A program made the translations under genes and the position numbers. A DNA stretch of 64,000 nt from Scatacola_A faecigallinarum (GTDB lineage: Bacteria; Pseudomonadota; Alphaproteobacteria; RF32; CAG-239), in the NCBI GenBank assembly GCA_018713605.1, contig DVOM01000018.1, positions 15,862-79,861 on the forward strand, given 5' to 3'. The notes under the pieces were generated by a model, which ran no database searches, was not told the DNA's origin, and worked only from the letters and a program-made list of their open reading frames with translations. Positions 51,336-60,115 of this stretch are shown one piece after another; positions within the stretch are counted from its first letter, which is position 1; each line of letters begins with the position of its first letter.

Positions 51336-53486
51336 ATGTTAAGACAGTATGAACTAGTTGATTTGGTTAAATCCTATGATCCCGACGCCGATGAAGACGC
51401 CCTGAACCGTGCGTATGTTTTCGCGATGAAGAAGCACGGCGCTCAGCTTCGCACTTCCGGCGACCCTTATTATTCGCATCCGGTCGAGGTGGCCGGTATC
51501 CTGACCAAGTTCAAGCTTGATTCGGTGTCTATTATTGCGGGACTGCTGCACGATACGGTTGAAGACACAGATACGACGGTCGAAGAAGTTCGCGAACTGT
51601 TCGGCGACCAGGTGGCGCAGATTGTCGACGGTCTGACCAAGCTGGCAAAAATCGAGCAGAAGTCGGCCAACAACAAGCAGGCGGAAAATTTCCGCAAGCT
51701 GCTGCTGGCGATGTCGGAAGATATCCGCGTGCTGCTGATTAAGCTGGCGGATCGTTTGCACAACATGCGCACGCTGCATTTCTGCGCTCCGGAAAAGCGC
51801 GCCCGCATTGCCCGCGAGACGCTGGATATTTATGCGCCGCTTGCCGAACGTATCGGCATGCAGGAAGTTAAGAGCGAACTGGAGGAAATCGCTTTTGCCG
51901 AACTGCACAAGGAAGCGCATGATTCAATAGTTGCCCGTCTGAACTTTTTGCGCGAAAAAGACAGCAATCTGGTGCCGAAAATTATTGAGCAGCTGCAGAA
52001 AGACATGGAGGAGAACGGCATCAAAGCAGTGGTTTCCGGCCGAGAAAAAACGCCTTATTCCATCTGGCGCAAAATGCAGCAGAAGAACGCGTCGTTCGAA
52101 CAGCTGTCAGATATTATGGCTTTCCGCATTATTGTTGACGACGTGGCGACCTGCTATCAGGCATTGGGTATCGTGCACAGCAAATATCACATGGTTCCGC
52201 GCCGTTTTAAGGATTATATTTCGACGCCGAAGCCGAACGGCTATCAGTCCATTCACACCGGCGTCATCGGACCGGAAAATACGCGTATTGAAATTCAGAT
52301 ACGCACGCACGAAATGCACGAAATCGGCGAAAAAGGCGTGGCTGCGCACTGGGCCTATAAACAGGGGCAAAAAGCCGAAGGCAAGAATTTCCGCTGGATA
52401 CGCGAGCTGCTGGAGATTTTGGAACAGGCGTCGAATCCCGAAGAGTTTTTGGAGAACACCAAACTGGAAATGTATAATGACCAGGTGTTCTGTTTTACGC
52501 CGAAGGGCGATCTTATCGGTCTGCCGGTCAATTCAACGCCGGTCGACTTTGCCTATGCGGTGCATTCGTCGGTCGGCGATACCTGCGTCGGCGCGAAAAT
52601 CAACGGCGAAATCCGTCCGTTGCGGACCGTTCTGCAAAACGGCGACCAGGTGGAAATTCTGACGTCCAAGGCGCAGCATCCCTCAACGGAGTGGGAGCGG
52701 TTCGTGGTTACCGGCAAGGCAAAAGCAGCCATCCGCCGTTATGTGCGCGCTTATAAACGCGAACAGTTTATTACGCTGGGACAGGAAATTCTCGAACGTT
52801 TGTTCAAGGGTGAAAGCCTGGAGTTTTCCGAAAAGGGGCTGGTTAACGTACTGCCGAATTTTGAGGCGGAAACGATTGACGACATTTATGCCAAAGTCGG
52901 CGAGGGGATTGTTACCGGTTGGGACGTTTTGAAAGCGGTTTATCCGGGATATAAGCAGTCGAAGCTCGAAAAAGTGGTCAAGTCGGTCAAACTGCCGAGT
53001 TTCAAGAAAATCGTCAAGCCGAAAAAAGGCAAGGGCGAACCCTTGAAAATCAAGGGGCTGATTCCGGGGATGGCGGTGCATTTTGCCGGCTGCTGTCATC
53101 CGTTGCCGGGTGATCGCATCGTCGGTATTGTGACAACCGGCAAAGGCGTAGCCGTGCATACCATTGACTGTAAGGCGCTGGAAAAATATGCCGACGAGCC
53201 TGAGCGCTGGCTGGATATTGCCTGGGGCGAAGAGGCCGAAAACGAAATGCATACCGGCCGTCTGAAAATTATGCTGGCCAACGAACCGGGAACTTTGGCC
53301 GAACTTTCAAACCTGATTGCGCGCAACAGCGGCAACATTGCCAATCTTAACATTGTCAACCGCACGGTCAGCTACTTTGAAATTCTTGTCGACGTGGAAG
53401 TTAAGGATCTCAAACATTTGACGGACATTATTGCCGCGCTCAAAGCGTCAAAGGTTATATCTTACGTGGCTCGCGCCGCCCAATAA
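51336..53486 (+). CDS. rsh: Bifunctional (p)ppGpp synthase/hydrolase, Rsh family
   Basis: Makes and degrades the stringent-response alarmones. The HD hydrolase site is intact: YYSHPVEVA, then LLHDTVEDTD and LADRLHNMRTLHF. The synthetase domain (RVPRRFKDYISTPK-like MVPRRFKDYISTPKPNGYQS) follows. Then come TGS (VFCFTPKGDLIGLPVNSTPV), a zinc-finger-type segment with FAGCCHPLPGD and a C-terminal ACT domain. 716 residues. Both activities are expected. A dispersed repeat begins at its stop codon. Confidence 0.95.
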   Translation: MLRQYELVDLVKSYDPDADEDALNRAYVFAMKKHGAQLRTSGDPYYSHPVEVAGILTKFKLDSVSIIAGLLHDTVEDTDTTVEEVRELFGDQVAQIVDGLTKLAKIEQKSANNKQAENFRKLLLAMSEDIRVLLIKLADRLHNMRTLHFCAPEKRARIARETLDIYAPLAERIGMQEVKSELEEIAFAELHKEAHDSIVARLNFLREKDSNLVPKIIEQLQKDMEENGIKAVVSGREKTPYSIWRKMQQKNASFEQLSDIMAFRIIVDDVATCYQALGIVHSKYHMVPRRFKDYISTPKPNGYQSIHTGVIGPENTRIEIQIRTHEMHEIGEKGVAAHWAYKQGQKAEGKNFRWIRELLEILEQASNPEEFLENTKLEMYNDQVFCFTPKGDLIGLPVNSTPVDFAYAVHSSVGDTCVGAKINGEIRPLRTVLQNGDQVEILTSKAQHPSTEWERFVVTGKAKAAIRRYVRAYKREQFITLGQEILERLFKGESLEFSEKGLVNVLPNFEAETIDDIYAKVGEGIVTGWDVLKAVYPGYKQSKLEKVVKSVKLPSFKKIVKPKKGKGEPLKIKGLIPGMAVHFAGCCHPLPGDRIVGIVTTGKGVAVHTIDCKALEKYADEPERWLDIAWGEEAENEMHTGRLKIMLANEPGTLAELSNLIARNSGNIANLNIVNRTVSYFEILVDVEVKDLKHLTDIIAALKASKVISYVARAAQ

Positions 53487-53597
53487 ACCTTGTATAACGG
53501 GAAACTAATACAGGATTAGCGGGTAAAATAAATCCTTATTATTTTCTTCGTTTTCCGAAGTTTTGAACATCCTCTGTATAGTAGGGAACTAATTATA
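53485..53597 (+). repeat. Paired dispersed repeat after rsh
   Basis: Unit one (53485-53533) contains CCTTGTATAACGGGAAACTA and CAGGATTAGCGGGTAAAAT, about 80% identical over 47 bases to the copy at 19234. Unit two (53568-53597) has CTCTGTATAGTAGGGAACTA and is preceded by a TCCGAAG segment that matches TCCGAGG before the 19234 copy. The gap to the next gene otherwise holds only AT-rich sequence. Confidence 0.6.
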
Positions 53598-53666
53598 AAA
53601 AATCTTGTTGTTCTTAAATAAAATGTATATATTGCAATAAACAAAATTTTACGGGAGTTGGGTTTA

Positions 53667-54227
53667 TTGTTCAAACGCCGGGAAAAACTTTCTTGGAAAA
53701 AGCGGCTGTCGGGATATTTATGGCCGCAGGGCGGGTGGAAGCGCTATGGGCGGTTTATTCTGCTTAAACTGCATCGGCTCGGCGGAACGCCGCGGTCAAT
53801 TGCGGCCGGTTTTGCCTGCGGCGCGGCCATTTCGTTTACACCGTTTGTCGGTTTCCATATGATTCTGGCCGCGGCGACAGCGTTTCTGTTGCGCGGCAAC
53901 ATTATTGCCAGCGCGGTCGGAACGGTTGTCGGAAATCCGTGGACTTTTCCGTTTATATGGATTTCGGTGCTTTATACGGGGCGGCTGATGCTGGGAGAGA
54001 CCGGGGCCGGAAAAATTGAATTTGCGCATGTTTTTGAAAAGTCTTTTCATGCGCTGATGACACTGGATTTCAGTTCTTTCGGAAAGGATGTCTGGCCGGT
54101 GCTCAAACCGATGACTGCCGGCTGCGTGCCGTATTATGTTCTGGTTTGGCTCGTGTCTTATTATCTGGTCAAGAAGGCTTTGGACAAGGTTTCGGAACAC
54201 CGTCGGAAAAACAGGGTTAGATTGTGA
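53667..54227 (+). CDS. DUF2062-family membrane protein
   Basis: A 186-residue protein. The basic N-terminus FKRREKLSWKKRLSGYLWPQ and the hydrophobic core with FACGAAISFTPFVGFHMILA and GTVVGNPWTFPFIW are diagnostic for DUF2062. Two or three membrane segments. Start taken at TTG 53667, nine bases after GGGAG; an in-frame TTG directly against that site is unlikely. Often found between rsh and acpS in alphaproteobacteria. Function unknown. Confidence 0.85.
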   Translation: MFKRREKLSWKKRLSGYLWPQGGWKRYGRFILLKLHRLGGTPRSIAAGFACGAAISFTPFVGFHMILAAATAFLLRGNIIASAVGTVVGNPWTFPFIWISVLYTGRLMLGETGAGKIEFAHVFEKSFHALMTLDFSSFGKDVWPVLKPMTAGCVPYYVLVWLVSYYLVKKALDKVSEHRRKNRVRL

Positions 54228-54236
54228 GGGAAAAAG

Positions 54237-54641
54237 ATGATTGTCGGTATCGGCTGTGATTTGGCAAATATAAATCGTTTTGAGAAAGCGCTGGCGAAGT
54301 TTGGCGGACGTTTTGTCAACCGGGCCTTTTCCGAAAGGGAAAAGGCGGAACTGGCGCGGCGGGAACGGTTGTCGCCGAAAGAACACGCCTGTGCGGCGGC
54401 CAAACGATTTGCCGCCAAGGAAGCCTGTACCAAGGCGCTGGGAACCGGTTTCCGCGACGGGATATTTATGCGCGACATTGAAATTGTTCATCAGCCGAGC
54501 GGCAAGCCCGAGCTGTATTTGCAGAACGGTGCCCGCCGGCGGCTGGAGGAAATCTGCGGCGGAGCCGCATTTAAAATCCATGTGACGATGACCGATGATT
54601 ATCCCTGGGCACAGGCCTTTGTAATTATTGAGATTATTTAA
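54237..54641 (+). CDS. acpS: Holo-[acyl-carrier-protein] synthase
   Basis: Transfers phosphopantetheine from CoA to the acyl carrier protein. MIVGIGCDLANINRFEKAL carries the metal-binding Asp8, and AKRFAAKEACTKALGTGF holds the catalytic Glu and Lys. 134 residues, typical. It lies nine bases after the DUF2062 gene. The pdxJ gene that often precedes acpS is not here. Confidence 0.93.
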   Translation: MIVGIGCDLANINRFEKALAKFGGRFVNRAFSEREKAELARRERLSPKEHACAAAKRFAAKEACTKALGTGFRDGIFMRDIEIVHQPSGKPELYLQNGARRRLEEICGGAAFKIHVTMTDDYPWAQAFVIIEII

Positions 54642-54763
54642 ACTTTGGGGTTGATATAATAAAAATAATCGCTAGTATGTAAGACATTGTTTTAGAAAAG
54701 GGCATCATTCATGTTTTTCTCTAAAATAATAAGAATAAAAACAAAGAATTATGAGGAAGAAAG

Positions 54764-55492
54764 ATGGAGAAAGAAGAGAGCCTGGCCGATACTGTCAAAA
54801 CGGTGTTTTATGCGGTTGTCATCGCGATTTTAATTCGCACGTTTTTGTTTGAACCGTTCAAAATTCCGTCGGGTTCGATGTATCCGACCTTGTATGTCGG
54901 CGATTATCTGTTCGTTTCCAAATATACTTACGGTTATTCCAAACATTCGCTGCCGTTTTCGCTGCCGCTGTTTAACGGACGCATATGGGAAGACATGCCG
55001 CAGCGCGGCGATGTCGTGGTCTTTAAGTTTCCGCAGGACAACAAGACCGATTTCATCAAACGCATTATCGGCCTGCCCGGCGATAAGGTAAAAATGAGCG
55101 GCGGCCGCCTGTATATCAACGGCAAGGCCGTTTCCCGCGAAGATGCGGGAGATTTCGTCATTCGTGATGAAGGCGGCAATGCCGAGCGTTTCCATCAGTA
55201 TACCGAAACGCTGCCGGAGGGATTTAAACATACGATTATTGAAATTTCCGATAAGGAAAATGCCGACAATACGCTTGAGGTGACAGTGCCGCAGGGAAGT
55301 TTCTTCGTAATGGGCGACAATCGCGACAAGTCTAACGACAGCCGTTTTGACGTCGGTTTCGTGCCGTTCGAAAATCTGGTCGGCAAGGCGCGTTTTCTGT
55401 TTTTCTCACATAATGACGAGGGCGCATGGTACAAGCCCTGGACCTGGCCGAAGAAAATCCGCTGGGAACGTCTGTTTGACAAAATCAAATAG
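54764..55492 (+). CDS. lepB: Signal peptidase I
   Basis: Cleaves signal peptides of exported proteins on the periplasmic side of the inner membrane. One N-terminal membrane segment (about 10-29) leads into the catalytic motif KIPSGSMYPTL with Ser38; the general base Lys99 is in DFIKRIIGLPGD. Box E, FVMGDNRDKSNDSR, is intact. 242 residues. In the conserved lepB-rnc-era order. Confidence 0.95.
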   Translation: MEKEESLADTVKTVFYAVVIAILIRTFLFEPFKIPSGSMYPTLYVGDYLFVSKYTYGYSKHSLPFSLPLFNGRIWEDMPQRGDVVVFKFPQDNKTDFIKRIIGLPGDKVKMSGGRLYINGKAVSREDAGDFVIRDEGGNAERFHQYTETLPEGFKHTIIEISDKENADNTLEVTVPQGSFFVMGDNRDKSNDSRFDVGFVPFENLVGKARFLFFSHNDEGAWYKPWTWPKKIRWERLFDKIK

Positions 55493-55524
55493 TTTTACTG
55501 CGAACCTTGACAGAGGAAAGCGGA

Positions 55525-56193
55525 ATGGAAAATTTGCAGAAACTTGAAAAAATTCTCGGTTATGAGTTTAAGAACAAACAGCTGCTCCGACAGGCGCTGA
55601 CTCACAGCAGCTATTCGTCGCGGCTGAGCGAAAATTACGAACGGCTGGAGTTTTTGGGCGACAGGGTGCTGGGGCTGACGATTGCGGCACTTTTGTATAG
55701 GATGTTTCCCAATGAGCCGGAAGGCAGCCTCTCGCAGCGGCATACCGGTCTGGTTAACAAGGACTGCGTTTCCGAAACGGCGCGGCGGCTTGGTTTGGAC
55801 AGGTTTGTCATTGTTGCCAACGAGGAAATCCGCGAGAACGAAAACGTGCTTTGCGATGTCTGCGAAGCGGTCATCGGCGCCATATTTATTGATGCCGGCT
55901 GCGAGCAGGCGGTCGAATTTGTCAACGAACATTGGAAAGAACTGATAGACAAGAATGTGGCGCCCCCGAAAGACGCCAAGACGCTGTTGCAGGAAACGGC
56001 GCATAATTTGGGATTGGGCGTGCCTCAGTACAGGCTGGTCAGCCGCGAAGGCAGCGAGCATGAGCCTTTGTTTCATATGGAAGTCGTTTTTCCCGGAGGC
56101 ACGGCCGAAGCGGGGAGCGGCCGCAACAAAAAGCTGGCCGAACAGGAAGCGGCAGCCAAAATGCTGGCAAAGCTGGGTATTAAAAATGGCTGA
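55525..56193 (+). CDS. rnc: Ribonuclease III
   Basis: Cuts double-stranded RNA, including rRNA precursors. The signature ERLEFLGDRVLG lies at 39-50, and the second catalytic acidic residue is in CDVCEAVIGAIFIDAG. The C-terminal double-stranded-RNA-binding domain ends KKLAEQEAAAKMLAKLG. ATG 55525 follows an AGAGGAAAG site; an earlier TTG in frame is rejected. Its stop lies inside the era gene. Confidence 0.95.
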   Translation: MENLQKLEKILGYEFKNKQLLRQALTHSSYSSRLSENYERLEFLGDRVLGLTIAALLYRMFPNEPEGSLSQRHTGLVNKDCVSETARRLGLDRFVIVANEEIRENENVLCDVCEAVIGAIFIDAGCEQAVEFVNEHWKELIDKNVAPPKDAKTLLQETAHNLGLGVPQYRLVSREGSEHEPLFHMEVVFPGGTAEAGSGRNKKLAEQEAAAKMLAKLGIKNG

Positions 56194-57097
56194 TGCGTTT
56201 TCTTCTCAGACGCGCTGCGGTTTTGTGGCCCTCATCGGGGCGCCGAATGCCGGAAAGTCGACGATAACCAATAATTTTGTCGGCTCCAAGGTGTCGATTG
56301 TGTCGCCGAAAGTGCAGACGACCCGCACATTGGTCAAAGGCATCGGCATTTATGACAATACGCAGATAATTTTTCTGGATACGCCGGGAATCTTTAAGCC
56401 CAAGCGCCGGCTTGACCGCGCGATGGTCGCTTCGGCCTGGAGCGGGGTGGGCGACGCTGACATAACGGTTCTGGTCGTTGATGCTCGCCGCGGTTTTGAC
56501 GACGAAACGCAGTCGATTGTCGCCAGGCTTAATAAGAACAAAATTGAAGCGGTACTGGTTCTGAACAAAATTGATTTGGTTCAAAAGGAAAAGCTGTTGG
56601 AGCTGAGTGCTAAAATCAATGCGGCCGGAAAATTCAGAGAAACGTTTATGGTTTCGGCGCTGACCGGCCGCCAGATTGACGAATTTTACAAATATCTGGC
56701 CGACAATTTGCCGGTCAGTCCGTGGTATTATCCCGAAGATCAGATTTCGGACATGCCGCTGAAACTTTTGGCTGCGGAAATTGTCCGCGAAAAGCTGTTT
56801 TTGTTTCTGCGGCAGGAACTCCCGTATGCGCTGACGGTTGAACCCGAGTTGTGGGAGCGGCGAGAAGACGGTACGGTTCGGGCCGAAATCACGATTTATG
56901 TCGAGCGTGACAGCCAGAAGATAATTGTTCTGGGCAAGGGCGGCGCAATGATTAAACGCATCGGTCAGGCGGCGCGCCGGGAAATTGAGGAGTTGCTGGA
57001 AGAGCGGATTCATCTTTTCCTGTTTGTAAAAGTCCGCGAGAACTGGGGCGACGATCCGGCCCGCTATGCGGATTGGGGACTTAATTTCAACGCCTGA
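56186..57097 (+). CDS. era: GTPase Era
   Basis: An essential GTPase for 30S ribosome assembly. G1 is GAPNAGKST (18-26), G3 DTPG (65-68), G4 NKID (127-130), and G5 SALTG. The C-terminal KH domain has KIIVLGKGGAMIKRIGQAAR. The ATG overlaps the last eight bases of rnc; a longer open frame running back into rnc is not real. 303 residues. Confidence 0.95.
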   Translation: MADAFSSQTRCGFVALIGAPNAGKSTITNNFVGSKVSIVSPKVQTTRTLVKGIGIYDNTQIIFLDTPGIFKPKRRLDRAMVASAWSGVGDADITVLVVDARRGFDDETQSIVARLNKNKIEAVLVLNKIDLVQKEKLLELSAKINAAGKFRETFMVSALTGRQIDEFYKYLADNLPVSPWYYPEDQISDMPLKLLAAEIVREKLFLFLRQELPYALTVEPELWERREDGTVRAEITIYVERDSQKIIVLGKGGAMIKRIGQAARREIEELLEERIHLFLFVKVRENWGDDPARYADWGLNFNA

Positions 57098-57168
57098 GAT
57101 TTTTTGTTTGCTTTTCGTGTCGTTTTTTCGGGTGGCGATAATTATATCTTTGCCGAAGGAGGTATGAA

Positions 57169-57543
57169 ATGAGAAAAGGTCTGATTTTAACGGCCGGTTT
57201 ATGGCTGGCCGCCTGTACTCCGAAAACAGAAAGCGTTTGCGGCGTGTATCAGGGGACGCTGCCGGCGGCGGATGCACCGGGAATCGAAACCACGCTGACT
57301 TTCGGCGAAGACAATCAGGTGTTGCAACGTCTGGTGTACATCGGCAAAAAGGACGGCATTTTTACCGACAGGGGAACTTTTTCGGCGGACGGCAGTATTG
57401 TCGCGGTAACGCTTTCCGGGGAAGAACCTTCCTATTATCGGCTCGAGAGGGGGCAGCTGCGCCGTCTTGATATGGATATGCAGCCTGTGGAAGGGCCTTT
57501 GGCGGATTATTATATTCTGAAAAAAGTTAAAAGCTGTCGGTAA
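57169..57543 (+). CDS. NlpE-like lipoprotein
   Basis: A 124-residue lipoprotein with lipobox LAAC (Cys16). The mature part resembles the NlpE N-terminal domain: CGVYQGTLPAADAPGIETTL and LVYIGKKDGIFTDRGTF. NlpE normally has CADCPG where this has AADAPG, so its CxxC motif is lost and copper or redox sensing of the E. coli type is unlikely. Good ribosome-binding site (AAGGAGG). Confidence 0.72.
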   Translation: MRKGLILTAGLWLAACTPKTESVCGVYQGTLPAADAPGIETTLTFGEDNQVLQRLVYIGKKDGIFTDRGTFSADGSIVAVTLSGEEPSYYRLERGQLRRLDMDMQPVEGPLADYYILKKVKSCR

Positions 57544-57603
57544 GACAAAAATAAAGGCGGTTCCATCATTGGTAGACAGAAAAACATGTAGTTTCATTAA
57601 TAG

Positions 57604-57632
57604 TTGACTCTTCCGACAAATCAGTGTATCCT
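57604..57632 (+). promoter_or_regulatory. Probable promoter of the Cys-rich secreted protein
   Basis: TTGACT (57604-57609) and TATCCT (57627-57632) are exactly 17 bases apart, 46 bases before the ATG. Confidence 0.55.
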
Positions 57633-57678
57633 GATATTCAGATATGGACTTCAATTCTGAACTTTCGGGAGAACGATC

Positions 57679-59223
57679 ATGCGAAATCTGCTTCTATCTT
57701 CTGCAACTCTACTGCTGGTACCGGCCGTTTCCATGGCCGCTCCCGGTTTCATCACATATACACACACAGACACACCTATTGAGTTGAAGCCCATATCCGA
57801 CCTTTCCTCTTCCCTTAAACTCGCCTCAATCTGTTTTCTCGGCGTCGGCGACTGTGATCCCAATGCCGGGTTCGGAACCGGGGACGATTATGGCATGGAT
57901 ACGGTTCAGCAATGTCTGAATGAGGGATATACCAAACAGAACTGCAATTCGGTGCAGACGGTTGACGGTGTTTGTCCGTATAATTCCGCCTACGGGCTTG
58001 GATGCAAATGCGCTCCTGATCTGGTAAGCTGTCCGGCAGGGCAAACCGGGGTCGGAGAGAGCTGCGGCGGCAAGTATGTTTCCTGTCAATGCAATCCGGC
58101 ACTGGTCAGTTGTGCCTCAAATCAGGTCGGTCAAGGCGCTTCCTGCGGCGGCAGATATGAAAGCTGCGGCTGCAAGCTTGAATATAAATATACTTCATCC
58201 AACTGTTCTTATCCGCGTTCGGTATCGGGTGCTTCCTGCGGCGGACAATATACCGGCTGCGACTGCCCGTCCGGGGTTGCTGAAGGGCAATACGGCTGCG
58301 ATGAATATTATCCGTCGCCCTGTTCTTCGGTTTGCAAAAGCGCCAATGCCGACAACTGTCAGAACCGGGAAGCGGTCTCCACGCCGTACGGCTGTGCTGA
58401 GTATTGGGAAGACTGTCCGTCCAAATGCAAAACGGCTTATAACGACAATTGTCGGAACCGGACCGAAGTTTCCTGTCAGTTCGGCTGTGCTTCGTATTTT
58501 GGGGATTGTTTGTCCAAATGCCAGTCCTGTGAAAACGACAACTGCGGCAATCGTACGGCGGTTGATGCGCCGTATGGCTGCCAAACTTACTGGAGCGACT
58601 GTTCATCGAAATGTCAGACGGCTTATCCGGACAATTGCAGAAACAAAACGGCGGTTATCGGTTCCTGTCCGGCAAATGCAACCTGTTCCTACTTTTCCGA
58701 CTGTTCCTCCAAAATCAGTTCCTGGAACTGTAACGACGGGTATGTTAAGTCCGGTAATGAGTGTGTTGCCGAAAAGAAAGGCACTTGTGAGGATTATGGA
58801 TATTCTTCGACGGAGCCTTTGGGAAAGAAATGTAGGATCAGATTGGTACCCGAACTGTCAACAATCTGTTATACGGACGATTGCAAGCAATGCCAGCTGA
58901 ACTTGAAATGTGTCAATGGCTGCGCTAAATATAATATGCCTGAGAATTCAGTGGGGGATATTTACGGTTGTCCGAGGGTTTGCGTTTCCTGCAACAAGGC
59001 GCCGGTAACGAAGCCGGATTGCGGTTCACAGTCGCTGATATCGTGCAACGGAACTTATTACTGTTGCGAGCCGCGTTTTGCCAGCTGTTATTATACGACG
59101 CCGCATGACGGTCCGAACGGAACGACAACTTATGTATGTTCTGTGGCCGGTAAAGTGTCAAGCAGCATTGACGGCGTTGTTGAGGGGGTTACGGCGGTTG
59201 AGGGCGTTACGATAGTTCCTTAG
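57679..59223 (+). CDS. Cys-rich repetitive secreted protein
   Basis: A 514-residue exported protein with signal peptide (about 1-20, SMAA). It contains about 60 cysteines. One repeat type is SCxxxQxGxGxSCGGxYxSCxC, two to three copies at about 115-200. A second of 28-30 residues follows the pattern DCxSKCxTAYxDNCRNRT, four to five copies at about 225-355. QQCLNEGYTKQNCNS near the N-terminus recalls the CADLGYTKTAADC segment of the secreted gene near 63.4 kb. It is probably heavily disulfide-bonded at the cell surface. No family was recognised. Confidence 0.7.
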   Translation: MRNLLLSSATLLLVPAVSMAAPGFITYTHTDTPIELKPISDLSSSLKLASICFLGVGDCDPNAGFGTGDDYGMDTVQQCLNEGYTKQNCNSVQTVDGVCPYNSAYGLGCKCAPDLVSCPAGQTGVGESCGGKYVSCQCNPALVSCASNQVGQGASCGGRYESCGCKLEYKYTSSNCSYPRSVSGASCGGQYTGCDCPSGVAEGQYGCDEYYPSPCSSVCKSANADNCQNREAVSTPYGCAEYWEDCPSKCKTAYNDNCRNRTEVSCQFGCASYFGDCLSKCQSCENDNCGNRTAVDAPYGCQTYWSDCSSKCQTAYPDNCRNKTAVIGSCPANATCSYFSDCSSKISSWNCNDGYVKSGNECVAEKKGTCEDYGYSSTEPLGKKCRIRLVPELSTICYTDDCKQCQLNLKCVNGCAKYNMPENSVGDIYGCPRVCVSCNKAPVTKPDCGSQSLISCNGTYYCCEPRFASCYYTTPHDGPNGTTTYVCSVAGKVSSSIDGVVEGVTAVEGVTIVP

Positions 59224-59238
59224 CCTCGGCCGCGTGAT

Positions 59239-59274
59239 AAAAAAATCCGTCCTTTTTCAAGGACGGATTTTTTT
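59239..59274 (+). terminator. Intrinsic terminator
   Basis: AAAAAATCCGTCCTT pairs with AAGGACGGATTTTTT around a short loop; strong T run. Confidence 0.92.
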
Positions 59275-59294
59275 ATAACCAGCGTTTTAAAATT

Positions 59295-59309
59295 TGGCAC
59301 GACATTTGC
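59295..59309 (+). promoter_or_regulatory. Sigma-54 promoter of the flg operon
   Basis: TGGCACG-N4-TTGC matches the sigma-54 consensus fully, with GG at -24 and GC at -12. It lies 49 bases before flgF. Flagellar middle and late genes of alphaproteobacteria such as Caulobacter are commonly sigma-54 dependent. Confidence 0.85.
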
Positions 59310-59358
59310 ATAGGTGTATTCAACGAAAGAAATTATCCAAACGATTGGGGAGAATATA

Positions 59359-60099
59359 ATGGATAATACGAAATACATAGCCTTGTCGCGTCAGATGGCT
59401 TTGTGGAAGCAGATGGACATTGTTTCCAACAACATGGCCAACATGAACACTTCCGGCTACAAGCAGGACGACGCGATATTTGCTTCGTATCTGACGCAGA
59501 CCAAAAATGCCGAGGGGTTCGGCAGGGTTCCCGTCTATTTTACGCAGGATTTCGGAATGTATAAGGATTTCAAGGAAGGCGCCATTGTCCATACCGGAAA
59601 TACTTTCGATCTGGCTTTGCAGGGGGACGCTTTCTTTGCGATTGAAACGCCGGAAGGCGAGAGATATACGCGCAAGGGTCAGTTTCAGCTTGACGCCGAC
59701 GGACAGCTGGTAACCAGCGAGGGGTATGCCGTTATGTCTGAGAACAACGAGCCTTTCTTTATTGCACCCGGCGAGACCGAAATTTCGGTTGCGGAAAACG
59801 GCGAGGTCTTTACCGAAAACGGCGTTATCGGGCGGATTAAGACTGTTTCGTTTGCCAACAATCAGAAACTTTTAAAAGTTGCCGACACGATGTTTGAGAA
59901 TACGGCCGGGAATATGATGCAGCCGGCGGCAAATGCCAAAGTGGTTCAGGGTGCCGTCGAAAAGTCGAACGTCGATCCGATTACGGAAATGACCAAGATG
60001 ATTAAACTGCAACGCTCCTATGAGATGGTTCAGTCAATGATTGACGAGGAGCATGACCGGATTTCGAACACTATCAGCACTTATTCGCAATTAGCTTAA
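59359..60099 (+). CDS. flgF: Flagellar proximal rod protein FlgF
   Basis: A 246-residue rod component. The N-terminal ALSRQMALWKQMDIVSNNMA and NMNTSGYKQDD form the flagellar rod/hook signature. The middle has GNTFDLALQGDAFFAIETPE, and the C-terminal helix ends IKLQRSYEMVQSMIDEEH. ATG 59359 is seven bases after GGGGAG; an upstream start would lack this. First gene of flgF-flgG-flgA-flgH. Confidence 0.93.
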   Translation: MDNTKYIALSRQMALWKQMDIVSNNMANMNTSGYKQDDAIFASYLTQTKNAEGFGRVPVYFTQDFGMYKDFKEGAIVHTGNTFDLALQGDAFFAIETPEGERYTRKGQFQLDADGQLVTSEGYAVMSENNEPFFIAPGETEISVAENGEVFTENGVIGRIKTVSFANNQKLLKVADTMFENTAGNMMQPAANAKVVQGAVEKSNVDPITEMTKMIKLQRSYEMVQSMIDEEHDRISNTISTYSQLA

Positions 60100-60115
60100 G
60101 CAAGGGGAAAAGAAA

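Noticed and set aside
55955..56185. N-terminal extension of Era within rnc
   Set aside because: The extra 77 codons are RNase III read in another frame; the G1 loop is correctly placed from ATG 56186.
57679..59223. CRISPR or DNA tandem-repeat array in the Cys-rich region
   Set aside because: The periodicity is at the protein level, with varied codons and no regular identical DNA repeats or spacers. No CRISPR array was seen anywhere in the window.
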